Both the position numbers and the translations under genes were made by a program. Of a DNA stretch of 64,000 nt, positions 35,083 to 44,991 are shown one piece after another. Below the pieces are notes generated by a model, which was given only the letters and a program-made list of their open reading frames with translations, searched no databases and had not been told where the DNA came from. The DNA is taken from NCBI GenBank assembly GCA_016791385.1, contig JAEUMR010000012.1, forward strand, positions 39,267 to 103,266, given 5' to 3'. Positions within the stretch are counted from its first letter, which is position 1. Every line of letters starts with the position of its first letter. The DNA comes from Hyphomonadaceae bacterium. GTDB lineage: Bacteria; Pseudomonadota; Alphaproteobacteria; Caulobacterales; Aquidulcibacteraceae.

Positions 35083-37833
35083 ATGATGTCGCTGCAATCA
35101 ACATCAGGAAAAGCAGCAGGCGCTGACTCTGCTCTGTGGATGAGCACGATCGCGTTCACGGCGTGCTTTGCTGTCTGGACCATCTTTTCGATCATTGGCG
35201 TGAAGATCGAGCAAGAGCTGGGCCTCAGCGAGACTCAATTCGGTCTACTGATTGGCACGCCAATCCTGACCGGATCTCTAATCCGGCTCGTGCTCGGCGT
35301 GTGGACCGAGCAATATGGCGGACGCGTCGTGAACCTCGTCGTCATGCTGGCGGCGGCGGCGGCGACGTTTCTTCTCTCTTACGCTCACACATACGAGCAA
35401 TTCCTGCTCGCGGCGCTTGGCGTCGGTATCGCTGGCGGCTCCTTCGCGGTTGGCGTTGCGTATGTTTCGAAATTCTACCCGGCTGGTCAGCAAGGGACGG
35501 CGCTGGGCATTTTTGGCGCCGGCAATGTCGGCGCAGCCGTCACTAAGTTTCTCGCGCCCTTCGTTTTGCTGGCGTTCGGCTGGGCGGCGGTGGCGCAGAT
35601 TTGGGCCGCGAGCCTTGCGGTCATGGCGGTGCTCTTCTTCGTGTTCACGAAGGATGATCCGGAGCTGGTTGAGCGGCGGCGCAAGGGTTCAAAGCCGCGC
35701 TCGATGCTGGAGCAGTTTGCGCCGCTGAAGAATGTTCAAGTCTGGCGCTTCTCGCTCTATTATTTCTTCGTCTTCGGCGCTTTCGTCGCGCTCTCCTTGT
35801 GGCTGCCGCGATATCTGGTCGGGGTCTACGGACTCGACTTGAAAACAGCGGGCATGGTTGCGGCGGCGTTCTCGGTGCCGGCCTCTTTGTTCCGCGTTTA
35901 CGGCGGGCACTTGTCTGACAAGGTTGGCGCCCGGCAGGTGATGTATTGGACCTTCCTGGTCGGCATCGCCGCGACGTTCGTTCTCTCTTACCCGCCGACC
36001 GGCTATGTCATCGACGGCATTCATGGGCCGATTGCGTTTCGGCTTGAGATGGGCCTCGTCGCCTTCACCGTTGTCCTGTTCGTGCTGGGGTTCTTCATGA
36101 GTCTCGGCAAAGCTGCAGTCTTCAAACACATCCCAGTCTATTACCCCCATGACGTCGGCGCCGTCGGCGGCCTGGTGGGCATGATCGGCGGGTTGGGCGG
36201 TTTTGTGCTGCCGATCGCCTTCGGCGTTCTCAACGATCTCACCGGGATTTGGACCAGCTGCTTCATGCTGCTGTTCCTGATCGTGTCTGTGTCGCTGGTG
36301 TGGATGCACTTCGCGATCCGGCAGATGGAGCGCGAGGCTGTCGGCAAGACGCTCGAAGCGCTGCCGCAATTCCCGGAAATGCAGCCGATTCACGAACCGG
36401 CGAAACACAAACCCCCGGTCGCCGGATTGATCACCGATTGGCGCCCCGATGACCAAGCCTTCTGGCAAAAGAGCGGCAAGGCGGTCGCTGCGCGCAATCT
36501 CTGGATCTCGGTGCCGGCGCTCCTCCTCTCGTTCGCAGTGTGGATGGTCTGGTCTGTCGTCGTCGCCAAGCTTCCCGCGATTGGCTTTGACTACAGCACC
36601 GATCAGCTGTTCTGGCTGGCGGCGCTGCCGGGCCTTTCGGGCGCGACGCTGCGCATCTTCTATTCGTTCATGGTGCCCGTGTTTGGCGGCCGGCTATGGA
36701 CAACTCTGACCACGTGGTCCCTGCTCGCGCCGGCGCTCGGTATCGGCTTTGCCGTGCAGAATCCGGAAACGCCATACTGGATCATGCTTGGGCTGGCGCT
36801 GTTGTGCGGCCTCGGCGGTGGCAACTTCGCCAGCTCTATGTCCAACATCGGCTTCTTCTTCCCGCGTGCGGAGAAGGGAAATGCGCTCGCGTTGAACGCC
36901 GGCCTCGGCAATCTGGGCGTTAGCGCGATGCAGTTTCTGGTGCCGATCGTCATCACCACGGCGGTGTTCGGCAGCTTCGGCGGCGCGGGGCAGTCGACCG
37001 CAACCGGCGGCACGCTTTTCATGCAGAACGCCGGCTTCATCTGGGTGCCGTTCATTATCGTGTCTGCGTTCATGGCGTGGTTCGGCATGAACGATCTGTC
37101 GACCGCCAGGGCCTCGTTCGCCGAGCAATCGGTGATCTTCACGCGCACGCACAACTGGATCATGTGCTGGCTTTATACTGGCACGTTCGGTTCGTTCATC
37201 GGCTTCTCGGCGGCGTTTCCACTGCTCACGAGCACGCAGTTTCCGGATGTGAATGTGCTGCAGATTGCGTTCCTCGGTCCGCTCGTGGGAGCGCTGTCCC
37301 GTTCGTTGACAGGATGGGTTGCCGATCGCTTCGGCGGCGCGCGCGTCACGCTTGTCGTATTTGCGCTCATGATGCTCGGCACGGTCGGCGTCATCTATTT
37401 CCTCGCCAACAAGGCCGCGCCCGGCGCCTTCATCGGCTTCTTCGCCTGCTTCATGCTGCTATTTTTCGCCAGCGGCGTCGGCAACGCATCCACTTTCCAA
37501 ATGATCCCGGCCATCATGCGGAAAGAGATTGCGCGGTTGGCGCCGTCTGCCGCTTCCCCTGAGCAGTTGAAGCAGGCGGAGAAGGAATCGGCCGCCATTA
37601 CCGGCTTTACCTCGGCGATCGCCGCCTATGGCGCCTTCTTCATTCCAAAGAGCTTCGGCTTATCGATCGCGGAAACAGGTAGCGCGACCGCGGCGCTCGC
37701 TGGCTTCCTGGTCTTCTACATCTCCTGCCTGGCGATCACGTGGTTCGTCTACGCACGGCCCGGCGGGCTCCTGTTTGATGTCGAAAACAAGCGGGCAGGC
37801 GCAAACAACGCCGCCAAAATTACCGCTGAATAG
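35083..37833 (+). CDS. narK: fused NarK1-NarK2 nitrate/nitrite transporter
   Basis: The 916-residue protein is two complete 12-helix MFS domains joined by a hydrophilic linker (about residues 415-465). The first half has GVGIAGGSFAVGVAYVSKFYPAGQQGTALG and GAGNVGAAVTKFLAP, the NarK1 nitrate/proton symporter type. The second has GLGGGNFASSMSNIGFFFPRAEKGNALALNAGLGNLGV, the NarK2 nitrate/nitrite exchanger type. Such fusions are known in Paracoccus and other denitrifiers. The symporter would start nitrate import and the exchanger sustain it. It heads the nar operon, 13 bases before narG. Confidence 0.96.
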   Translation: MMSLQSTSGKAAGADSALWMSTIAFTACFAVWTIFSIIGVKIEQELGLSETQFGLLIGTPILTGSLIRLVLGVWTEQYGGRVVNLVVMLAAAAATFLLSYAHTYEQFLLAALGVGIAGGSFAVGVAYVSKFYPAGQQGTALGIFGAGNVGAAVTKFLAPFVLLAFGWAAVAQIWAASLAVMAVLFFVFTKDDPELVERRRKGSKPRSMLEQFAPLKNVQVWRFSLYYFFVFGAFVALSLWLPRYLVGVYGLDLKTAGMVAAAFSVPASLFRVYGGHLSDKVGARQVMYWTFLVGIAATFVLSYPPTGYVIDGIHGPIAFRLEMGLVAFTVVLFVLGFFMSLGKAAVFKHIPVYYPHDVGAVGGLVGMIGGLGGFVLPIAFGVLNDLTGIWTSCFMLLFLIVSVSLVWMHFAIRQMEREAVGKTLEALPQFPEMQPIHEPAKHKPPVAGLITDWRPDDQAFWQKSGKAVAARNLWISVPALLLSFAVWMVWSVVVAKLPAIGFDYSTDQLFWLAALPGLSGATLRIFYSFMVPVFGGRLWTTLTTWSLLAPALGIGFAVQNPETPYWIMLGLALLCGLGGGNFASSMSNIGFFFPRAEKGNALALNAGLGNLGVSAMQFLVPIVITTAVFGSFGGAGQSTATGGTLFMQNAGFIWVPFIIVSAFMAWFGMNDLSTARASFAEQSVIFTRTHNWIMCWLYTGTFGSFIGFSAAFPLLTSTQFPDVNVLQIAFLGPLVGALSRSLTGWVADRFGGARVTLVVFALMMLGTVGVIYFLANKAAPGAFIGFFACFMLLFFASGVGNASTFQMIPAIMRKEIARLAPSAASPEQLKQAEKESAAITGFTSAIAAYGAFFIPKSFGLSIAETGSATAALAGFLVFYISCLAITWFVYARPGGLLFDVENKRAGANNAAKITAE

Positions 37834-37846
37834 GGACTGAAAGCCA

Positions 37847-40800
37847 ATGAGTCATACTCTGGACCGGCTGGCGTTTTTCACTCGCAAGACCGAGCTGTTT
37901 TCGAACGGTCACGGCGTGACGAATGACGAGGATCGCGCCTGGGAGGAGGCGTACCGGCGCCGTTGGCAGCACGACAAGATCGTGCGCTCGACCCACGGCG
38001 TGAATTGCACCGGCTCGTGTTCTTGGAAAATCTACGTCAAGGGCGGCATCGTCACCTGGGAGACGCAGCAAACGGATTATCCGCGCACGCGGCCCGACCT
38101 GCCGAACCACGAGCCGCGCGGCTGCGCGCGCGGGGCTTCGTATTCCTGGTACCTCTATTCCGGCAACCGGGTGAAATACCCGATGGTGCGCGGCCGGCTG
38201 ATTAAGCTGTGGCGTGAGGCAAGGAAGTCGCTGGCGCCGGTCGCGGCCTGGGCCTCGATCGTCGAGGCGCCCGAGAAGCGCAAATCGTACACATCGATCC
38301 GCGGCGGTGGCGGATTGGTGCGCGCAAGCTGGGACGAAGTCACCGAGCTGATCGCCGCAGCGAATGCCTACACCGTGCGCAAGCACGGCCCCGATCGCGT
38401 CTTCGGCTTTTCGCCAATACCGGCGATGTCGATGATCTCGTACGCGGCGGGCGCACGCTATCTGCAGCTGCTCGGCGGCGCGTGCGGTTCGTTCTATGAT
38501 TGGTATTGCGACCTGCCGCCCGCAAGTCCGCAAACCTGGGGCGAACAAACCGACGTTCCGGAATCAGCCGATTGGTACAATTCCGGCTTCATTCTGGTGT
38601 GGGGCTCGAACGTGCCCCAGACGAGGACGCCCGACGCGCACTTCTATACCGAGGTCCGCTACAAGGGCGCGAAGTCGGTCGTCATCTGTCCGGACTATTC
38701 GGAAGCGTCAAAGTTCGCCGATCTTTGGATTTCGGTGAAGCAAGGCACAGATGCGGCGCTGGCGATGGCGATGGGCCACGTGGTGCTGACAGAATTTCAT
38801 CGCGATCGCGAAGTGCCGTACTTCAAGGACTACGTGCGCCGCTACACTGACATGCCGCTGCTGGTGCGGCTGACGAAGAAAGACGGCCGCTATGTGCCCG
38901 AGCGCCTGCTGCGCGCCTCGGATTTCGATGACGCTCTGGCGCAGGAGAACAATCCCGATTGGAAGACGATCGGCATCGATGAAGCGAGCGGCAATCCGGT
39001 GGTGCCAACCGGATCGATCGGCTTCCGCTGGGGAGAGCAAGGAAAGTGGAACCTTGAGGAGAAGGCCGCTGACGGCGCCGATGTGAAGCTGCGGGTCGGC
39101 CTCAAGGGCGCGCATGATGACGTCGCCGAGGTGCTATTCCCGTACTTCGCCAACACCGCCTCGAACGGCTTCGCTTCGACCGATCACCCAGATACGCTGA
39201 TGCGCCGCATCCCGGTGAAGCGCCTCAAGCTCAAGGACGGCGAGACGCTGGTGGCGTCTGTGTATGACCTCTTCCTCGCCAATTACGGCGTCGACCAGGG
39301 CTTCGGCGGCGAGCACATGCCGTCAAACTACGACGACCTTGAACCTTATACTCCAGCGTGGGCTGAGCGGGTGACGACAGTTCCCCGTGATCAGATCATT
39401 GCGGTCGCACGGGGCTTTGCTTCCAACGCCGAGAAGACCAACGGCAAGTCCATGGTGATCATCGGCGCGGCGATGAACCATTGGTACCACATGGACATGA
39501 ATTATCGCGGGGTGATCAACCTCCTCGCGATGTGCGGCTGCATTGGCCAGTCGGGCGGTGGATGGTCGCATTATGTCGGCCAAGAAAAACTGCGGCCGCA
39601 GACGGGGTGGGCGCCGCTCGCGTTTGCGCTCGATTGGGCGCGCCCGCCGCGCCAGCAGAACTCGACCAGTTTTTTCTACGCGCACACCGATCAGTGGCGT
39701 TACGAGACTCTCGATGTGAAAGAAATCCTCTCGCCGACAGCGCCTGATGGCGATTGGGGCGCGACCTTCATCGACTACAACGCGAAAGCGGAGCGGATGG
39801 GGTGGCTGCCTTCGGCGCCGGCGCTCAAGGAAAATCCGCTCGAAGTGGCGAAGGCGGCTGAGCGTGAGGGCATGGACCCGCGCGAGTACGCTCTGCGTGA
39901 ACTACAGGCCAAGCGGCTCGAAATGAGCTGCATGGACCCTGATCACCCCGACAACTGGCCGCGCAACATGTTCGTGTGGCGGTCCAATCTGCTCGGTTCG
40001 TCGGGCAAGGGGCACGAATATTTCCTCAAGCACCTGCTCGGCACGTCCAACGGCGTGCTCGGCAAGGATTTGGGCGTGACGGGCCGGCGTAAGCCAGTGG
40101 ATGTCAAATGGCGCGAAGAGGGACCAGAAGGAAAACTGGACCTGTTCGTGACGATCGACTTCCGCATGTCGACGACGGCGGTCTATTCCGACATCGTTCT
40201 GCCGACGGCGACCTGGTACGAAAAGAACGATCTCAACACCTCAGACATGCACCCGTTCATCCATCCGCTCACTGCGGCGGTGGACCCTGTCTGGGAGTGC
40301 AAGTCGGACTGGGACATCTTCAAGGCAATCGCCAAGGCATTTTCGAACGTCTGCCCGGAGGTGCTCGGCGTCGAGAAGGACGTGGTGCTGACCCCGATCC
40401 AACACGACAGTCCCGGCGAAATGGCGCAACCGTTCGAGGTGCGAGATTGGTGGAAGGGCGAGTGCGAGCTGATCCCCGGTAAAACCGGACCGCAGATCAG
40501 CATCGTCGAGCGCGACTATCCGAACCTCTATCGCCGCTTCACGGCGCTCGGCCCGCTGATGACGAAGGTCGGCAATGGCGGCAAAGGCCTCGCCTGGAAC
40601 ACAGAGCATGAGGTCGAGCTGCTGAAGGCTCTCAATGGGGCGGTGTTGGAAGGTCCAACCAAAGGACTGCCCAAGATCGAAACCGAGATCGACGCCTGCG
40701 AGACCATTCTGATGCTGGCGCCGGAGACCAACGGCGAAGTGGCGGTCAAATCCTGGCAGTCGCTTTCGAAGCAGACGGGCCGCGAGCACGCGCATCTGGC

Positions 40801-41575
40801 TCTGTCGAAGGAGGATGAGAAGATACGCTTCCGCGACGTGGTCGCGCAGCCGCGCAAGATCATCTCTTCGCCGATCTGGTCTGGTCTTGAGAGCGAGAAG
40901 GTCTGCTACAACGCCGGCTATACCAATGTGCATGAGCTGATCCCGTGGCGAACCCTGACGGGGCGCCAACAGCTCTATCAAGATCACCTCTGGATGCGCG
41001 CGTTCGGCGAGGCGCTGTGCGTTTATAAACCGCCGGTCGATCTGAAGACCGTCGAGCCGCTGCAAAATCGCAAGCCCAATGGCGAGCGCGAGATCGTCCT
41101 CAACTGGATCACGCCGCACCAGAAGTGGGGCATCCACTCAACCTATTCCGACAACCTGCTGATGCTCACGCTGAACCGGGGCGGGCCGGTCGTCTGGGTG
41201 TCTGAGACGGACGCCAAGCGCGCCGGCATTGAAGACAATGATTGGATCGAGTGCTTCAACGCCAACGGTGCGCTCGTAGCGCGTGCCGTCGTTTCCCAGC
41301 GCGTGCGCGAGGGCATGGCCCTCATGTATCACGCGCAAGAGAAGATCGTGAACACGCCGGGCTCGGAGATTACCAAGCTTCGGGGCGGCATTCACAACTC
41401 GGTGACGCGCACGGTGCTGAAGCCCACGCACATGATCGGCGGCTACGCCCAACAAGCCTACGGTTTCAACTATTACGGCACCGTTGGCTCCAACCGCGAC
41501 GAGTTCGTCATTATGCGCAAAATGCGAAAAGTCGACTGGCTCGACAAGCCGCGCGCCGAGACGGAGGGCCGCTGA
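37847..41575 (+). CDS. narG: membrane-bound nitrate reductase alpha subunit
   Basis: NarG reduces nitrate at a Mo-bis-MGD centre on the cytoplasmic side. The 1242-residue length is normal. The N-terminal FS0 cluster region is STHGVNCTGSCSWKIYVKGGIVTWE (His plus Cys ligands). The segment YDWYCDLPPASPQTWGEQTDVPESADWYNS holds the Asp that ligates Mo. NEMNYRG-like DMNYRGVINLLAMCGCIGQSGGGWSHYVGQEK and the C-terminal KPTHMIGGYAQQAYGFNYYGTVGSNRDEF are typical of NarG. There is no Tat signal. The ribosome-binding site is AGGGACTGAAAG. Confidence 0.98.
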   Translation: MSHTLDRLAFFTRKTELFSNGHGVTNDEDRAWEEAYRRRWQHDKIVRSTHGVNCTGSCSWKIYVKGGIVTWETQQTDYPRTRPDLPNHEPRGCARGASYSWYLYSGNRVKYPMVRGRLIKLWREARKSLAPVAAWASIVEAPEKRKSYTSIRGGGGLVRASWDEVTELIAAANAYTVRKHGPDRVFGFSPIPAMSMISYAAGARYLQLLGGACGSFYDWYCDLPPASPQTWGEQTDVPESADWYNSGFILVWGSNVPQTRTPDAHFYTEVRYKGAKSVVICPDYSEASKFADLWISVKQGTDAALAMAMGHVVLTEFHRDREVPYFKDYVRRYTDMPLLVRLTKKDGRYVPERLLRASDFDDALAQENNPDWKTIGIDEASGNPVVPTGSIGFRWGEQGKWNLEEKAADGADVKLRVGLKGAHDDVAEVLFPYFANTASNGFASTDHPDTLMRRIPVKRLKLKDGETLVASVYDLFLANYGVDQGFGGEHMPSNYDDLEPYTPAWAERVTTVPRDQIIAVARGFASNAEKTNGKSMVIIGAAMNHWYHMDMNYRGVINLLAMCGCIGQSGGGWSHYVGQEKLRPQTGWAPLAFALDWARPPRQQNSTSFFYAHTDQWRYETLDVKEILSPTAPDGDWGATFIDYNAKAERMGWLPSAPALKENPLEVAKAAEREGMDPREYALRELQAKRLEMSCMDPDHPDNWPRNMFVWRSNLLGSSGKGHEYFLKHLLGTSNGVLGKDLGVTGRRKPVDVKWREEGPEGKLDLFVTIDFRMSTTAVYSDIVLPTATWYEKNDLNTSDMHPFIHPLTAAVDPVWECKSDWDIFKAIAKAFSNVCPEVLGVEKDVVLTPIQHDSPGEMAQPFEVRDWWKGECELIPGKTGPQISIVERDYPNLYRRFTALGPLMTKVGNGGKGLAWNTEHEVELLKALNGAVLEGPTKGLPKIETEIDACETILMLAPETNGEVAVKSWQSLSKQTGREHAHLALSKEDEKIRFRDVVAQPRKIISSPIWSGLESEKVCYNAGYTNVHELIPWRTLTGRQQLYQDHLWMRAFGEALCVYKPPVDLKTVEPLQNRKPNGEREIVLNWITPHQKWGIHSTYSDNLLMLTLNRGGPVVWVSETDAKRAGIEDNDWIECFNANGALVARAVVSQRVREGMALMYHAQEKIVNTPGSEITKLRGGIHNSVTRTVLKPTHMIGGYAQQAYGFNYYGTVGSNRDEFVIMRKMRKVDWLDKPRAETEGR

Positions 41576-41576
41576 G

Positions 41577-43097
41577 ATGAAAGTTCGCGCTCAGATCGGC
41601 ATGGTGCTGAACCTGGACAAGTGCATCGGCTGTCACACCTGCTCGGTCACCTGCAAGAACGTTTGGACCAATCGCGAAGGCGTCGAATACGCCTGGTTCA
41701 ACAATGTGGAAACAAAGCCGGGCGTGGGCTATCCGCGCGATTGGGAGAACCAGAAGCGCTGGAACGGCGGCTGGGTCCGCAACAAGAACGGCAAGATCGA
41801 GCCCCGGATGGGGCCGAAATGGCGGATTCTAGCGAAGATATTCGCCAATCCCGACTTGCCGGAAATCGATGATTATTACGAGCCGTTCGATTTCGACTAC
41901 GCGCACCTGCAGAACGCGCCGGAGATGCAAGCATTTCCCACGGCGCGCCCACGCTCCAAGATCACCGGCGAGCGCATGCAGAAAATCGAATGGGGCCCGA
42001 ACTGGGAGGAAATCCTCGGCGGCGAATTCGAGAAGCGATCGAAAGACGCCAATTTCGAGAACGTACAGAAGGAGATCTACGGCCAGTTCGAAAACACCTT
42101 TATGATGTACCTGCCGCGGCTGTGTGAGCATTGCCTCAATCCGGCGTGCGCGGCGGCCTGCCCATCAGGAGCGATCTACAAGCGGGAAGAAGATGGCATT
42201 GTTCTGATCGATCAGGACAAGTGTCGCGGCTGGCGCATGTGCGTCTCGGCCTGCCCGTACAAGAAGATCTATTACAATTGGTCGAGCGGCAAATCGGAGA
42301 AGTGCACGTTCTGTTACCCGCGCATCGAGTCGGGTCAGCCTACCGTGTGCTCGGAGACCTGTGTCGGCCGCATCCGCTATCTCGGCGTCATCCTTTACGA
42401 TGCAGATCGCATTGAGGAAGCGGCGAGCGCGGACGAGAAGGATCTCTACGAGAAGCAGCTCGAAGTCTTTCTCGACCCGAACGATCCCAAGACAATCGCC
42501 CAAGCGCGCGCTGACGGCGTGCCAGAGGCCTGGCTTGAGGCGGCGCGCCGCAGTCCGGTCTACAAGATGGCGATCGATTGGCGCGTCGCATTTCCGCTGC
42601 ACCCCGAATACCGGACGCTGCCGATGGTCTGGTATGTGCCGCCGCTCTCGCCGATCCAGTCTGCCGCCTCGCTTGGCGCGATCGAGCATGACGGCATGAT
42701 GCCGGACGTGAAGAGCTTGCGCATTCCGGTCCAGTACCTCGCCAACATGCTCACGGCGGGCGAGGAAGCGCCGGTCGTGTCGGCGCTCGAGCGGATGCTG
42801 GCAATGCGCGCCTACATGCGGGCCAAGAGCATAGACGGCGTGATCGATACCGGTGTGGCGGCGCGCGTCGGCCTGACGACCGCGGCGATCGAGGACATGT
42901 ATCAGGTTATGGCGATCGCCAATTACGAAGATCGCTTCGTCATCCCGACCTCGCACCGCGAAGCGGTTGAGGGCGCCTACGGGTTGCGCGGCGAATGCGG
43001 CTTCAGCTTCGGCAATCAGGCGTCGGGCGGGCGCACCGAAGTGGGGCTGTTTGGGCCGGTGAAGAGACGCGCCGCCAAGAATCCGGCGGAGGCGTGA
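41577..43097 (+). CDS. narH: nitrate reductase beta subunit
   Basis: NarH carries electrons from NarI to NarG through four Fe-S clusters. I start at 41577 (MKVRAQIGMVLNLDKCIGCH), one base after the narG stop; the longer frame overlaps narG. The 506-residue protein has CIGCHTCSVTC, CEHCLNPACAAACPSGA, CRGWRMCVSACPYKK (Trp in place of one Cys, giving the 3Fe-4S cluster) and CTFCYPRIESGQPTVCSETC. All match the family. Confidence 0.98.
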   Translation: MKVRAQIGMVLNLDKCIGCHTCSVTCKNVWTNREGVEYAWFNNVETKPGVGYPRDWENQKRWNGGWVRNKNGKIEPRMGPKWRILAKIFANPDLPEIDDYYEPFDFDYAHLQNAPEMQAFPTARPRSKITGERMQKIEWGPNWEEILGGEFEKRSKDANFENVQKEIYGQFENTFMMYLPRLCEHCLNPACAAACPSGAIYKREEDGIVLIDQDKCRGWRMCVSACPYKKIYYNWSSGKSEKCTFCYPRIESGQPTVCSETCVGRIRYLGVILYDADRIEEAASADEKDLYEKQLEVFLDPNDPKTIAQARADGVPEAWLEAARRSPVYKMAIDWRVAFPLHPEYRTLPMVWYVPPLSPIQSAASLGAIEHDGMMPDVKSLRIPVQYLANMLTAGEEAPVVSALERMLAMRAYMRAKSIDGVIDTGVAARVGLTTAAIEDMYQVMAIANYEDRFVIPTSHREAVEGAYGLRGECGFSFGNQASGGRTEVGLFGPVKRRAAKNPAEA

Positions 43098-43099
43098 CA

Positions 43100-43771
43100 A
43101 TGGCTTATACTTATCGCGCCCTCGCGGCCCTGCTCAGCTATCCCACCCAAGACACGGCCGCGTTGATGCCGGCGGTGATGGAGGCCCTTCGCGCCGAAGC
43201 GCTCGCGCCGCCCGAATTGGTGGAGGGGCTCTCGCCGCTCGCTGACGAACTCGAAACGGGCGATCTTTACGAACTCCAGGCCCGTTATGTTGATCTCTTC
43301 GATCGCACGCGTTCGCTGTCGTTGCAGCTCTACGAGCACGTGCACGGGGAGAGCCGCGACCGCGGACAGGCCATGGTGGAGCTGTTGAAGCTCTATTCGG
43401 CGCATGGCCTGGAACTGACGGCGAAGGAATTGCCCGATCACCTGCCCGTGTTCCTCGAATTCCTTTCCGAACTGCCGGAAGCCGAGGCCGCGGCGCTGCT
43501 CGGCCAAGCGGCGCATGTGATCGAGGCGCTGCGGGAGCGGTTGGAGAAGCGGGGCGCCATCTACGCGCGCGTCTTCGACGCGCTCGTCGCGCTTGTCGAA
43601 GCCTATCGCGATTCACAGGCGCTGGCGGCGCTGCTGCAAGAGCCAGAGGACAACCCTGACGACCTCGAAGCGCTTGATCGCGCCTGGGCGGAAGAACAGG
43701 TCACGTTCGGTCCGGAGCGGGGCGATTGCCCGCAGGCGGCGCGGGCGGGAAACAAGGAGCACGTCGCATGA
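43100..43771 (+). CDS. narJ: nitrate reductase molybdenum-cofactor assembly chaperone
   Basis: NarJ is a cytoplasmic TorD-like chaperone that holds apo-NarGH for cofactor insertion and membrane attachment. I start at 43100 (MAYTYRALAALLSYPTQDTAALMP), two bases after the narH stop. The 223-residue helical protein has ELQARYVDLFDRTRSLSLQLYEHVHGESRDRGQAM and LPDHLPVFLEFLS, both hallmarks of NarJ. Confidence 0.96.
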   Translation: MAYTYRALAALLSYPTQDTAALMPAVMEALRAEALAPPELVEGLSPLADELETGDLYELQARYVDLFDRTRSLSLQLYEHVHGESRDRGQAMVELLKLYSAHGLELTAKELPDHLPVFLEFLSELPEAEAAALLGQAAHVIEALRERLEKRGAIYARVFDALVALVEAYRDSQALAALLQEPEDNPDDLEALDRAWAEEQVTFGPERGDCPQAARAGNKEHVA

Positions 43772-44982
43772 GTGTAGTGGCGTTGAGAATGACGGCAATT
43801 GCGCTTGGCCTTTTCGGGGCGCTGGCGCTGACGCCGGAAGCAAATGCGCAGACCGAGACCAATACGGGCGATGTAATCGTCGATGCGCGCCTGCGCTACG
43901 AAAGCGTGGCGCAAGACGGCCTCGAAGATGCGAGCGCGCTGACCTTCCGCGCGAGACTGGGCTACGAGACACCGGCTTGGCGCGGTTTTCGGGCGCTCGG
44001 CGAAGTGGAGGGGGTCGCCCAGCTCACCGACCAGTTCAACGACACCGTGAACGGACGCACCCAGTACGCGGTGGTGTCCGACCCGGAGACCTTCGAACTC
44101 AACCGTCTGCAAGTCTCTTGGACTGGCGCGCACGGCCGCCGCGCTGTGCTTGGCCGCCAGCGGATCGTTCTGAACAACGCACGCTTCATCGGCAATGTCG
44201 GCTTCCGGCAGAATGAGCAGACCTTCGATGCGCTGCGGCTGGAGGCGCGTCCTTTCGAGCACGCCGCGTTCACCTATCTCTATATTGCCAATGTGCGCCG
44301 CATCTTCGGCGACGACAGCGCCCAGGGCGAGTGGAACAGCGATTCACATGTGCTGCAGGCGGATGTCGATCTGCCGCTGGGCAAGGTCAGCGCCTACGGT
44401 CTGTTGCTCGATTTCCGCGCCGACGCGCCCGCGCAGTCATCGCAAACCTACGGCGCGCGCTGGTCGAATGAGTGGAGCGTGGGCGAATTTCGCCCGCGCC
44501 TGACGCTGGAGGCGGCGACCCAGAGCGAGTACGGCGCCAATAGCGCCAGCTTCGATCTTGGATACCAGAACGCGGAGCTGTCGGTGCGTCGCGGACAATG
44601 GACAGCCGCCATCGCCGGTGAGCGGCTGGAAGGGAACGGCGCACGCGGGTTTTCCACGCCGTTGGCGACCTTGCATGCGTTCCAGGGTTGGGCGGACGTG
44701 TTCTTGACGACGCCGGTTGACGGCGTGCGCGATCTCAACGCCAGCGTCTCGTACGCGACGCGTCCCTGGCTCGCGCAGCAGCCGGCCGTCTTCACCGTTC
44801 GTGCGCACGATTTCAGCGACGGTGACGGCGCTGTGGATTTTGGCTCGGAGTTGGACGCATCGGTCCGCTTTTCGCTGACGCCGCACCTGGCCGTGGAAGC
44901 CAAGGGCGCAGCGTTTGACGGGGAGGATCCGCGCTTCGCTGACCGCACAAAGTTCTGGTTCGCGATTGAGTACCGTTACTGA
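43768..44982 (+). CDS. outer-membrane beta-barrel (alginate-export/porin-like) inserted in the nar operon
   Basis: The start at 43768 overlaps the narJ stop (ATGA) and has AAGGAG upstream. The 404-residue precursor has a signal peptide ending ANAQ, then alternating amphipathic strands (VIVDARLRYESVAQDG, LTFRARLGYETPAWRGFRALGEVEGVAQ, VLGRQRIVLNNARFIG). It ends in FWFAIEYRY, with the aromatic terminal residue of outer-membrane barrels. The pattern fits the alginate_exp/porin group. It separates narJ from narI, an unusual place. Nitrate or nitrite passage is a guess from context. Confidence 0.82.
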   Translation: MSVVALRMTAIALGLFGALALTPEANAQTETNTGDVIVDARLRYESVAQDGLEDASALTFRARLGYETPAWRGFRALGEVEGVAQLTDQFNDTVNGRTQYAVVSDPETFELNRLQVSWTGAHGRRAVLGRQRIVLNNARFIGNVGFRQNEQTFDALRLEARPFEHAAFTYLYIANVRRIFGDDSAQGEWNSDSHVLQADVDLPLGKVSAYGLLLDFRADAPAQSSQTYGARWSNEWSVGEFRPRLTLEAATQSEYGANSASFDLGYQNAELSVRRGQWTAAIAGERLEGNGARGFSTPLATLHAFQGWADVFLTTPVDGVRDLNASVSYATRPWLAQQPAVFTVRAHDFSDGDGAVDFGSELDASVRFSLTPHLAVEAKGAAFDGEDPRFADRTKFWFAIEYRY

Positions 44983-44991
44983 GGACACGAG

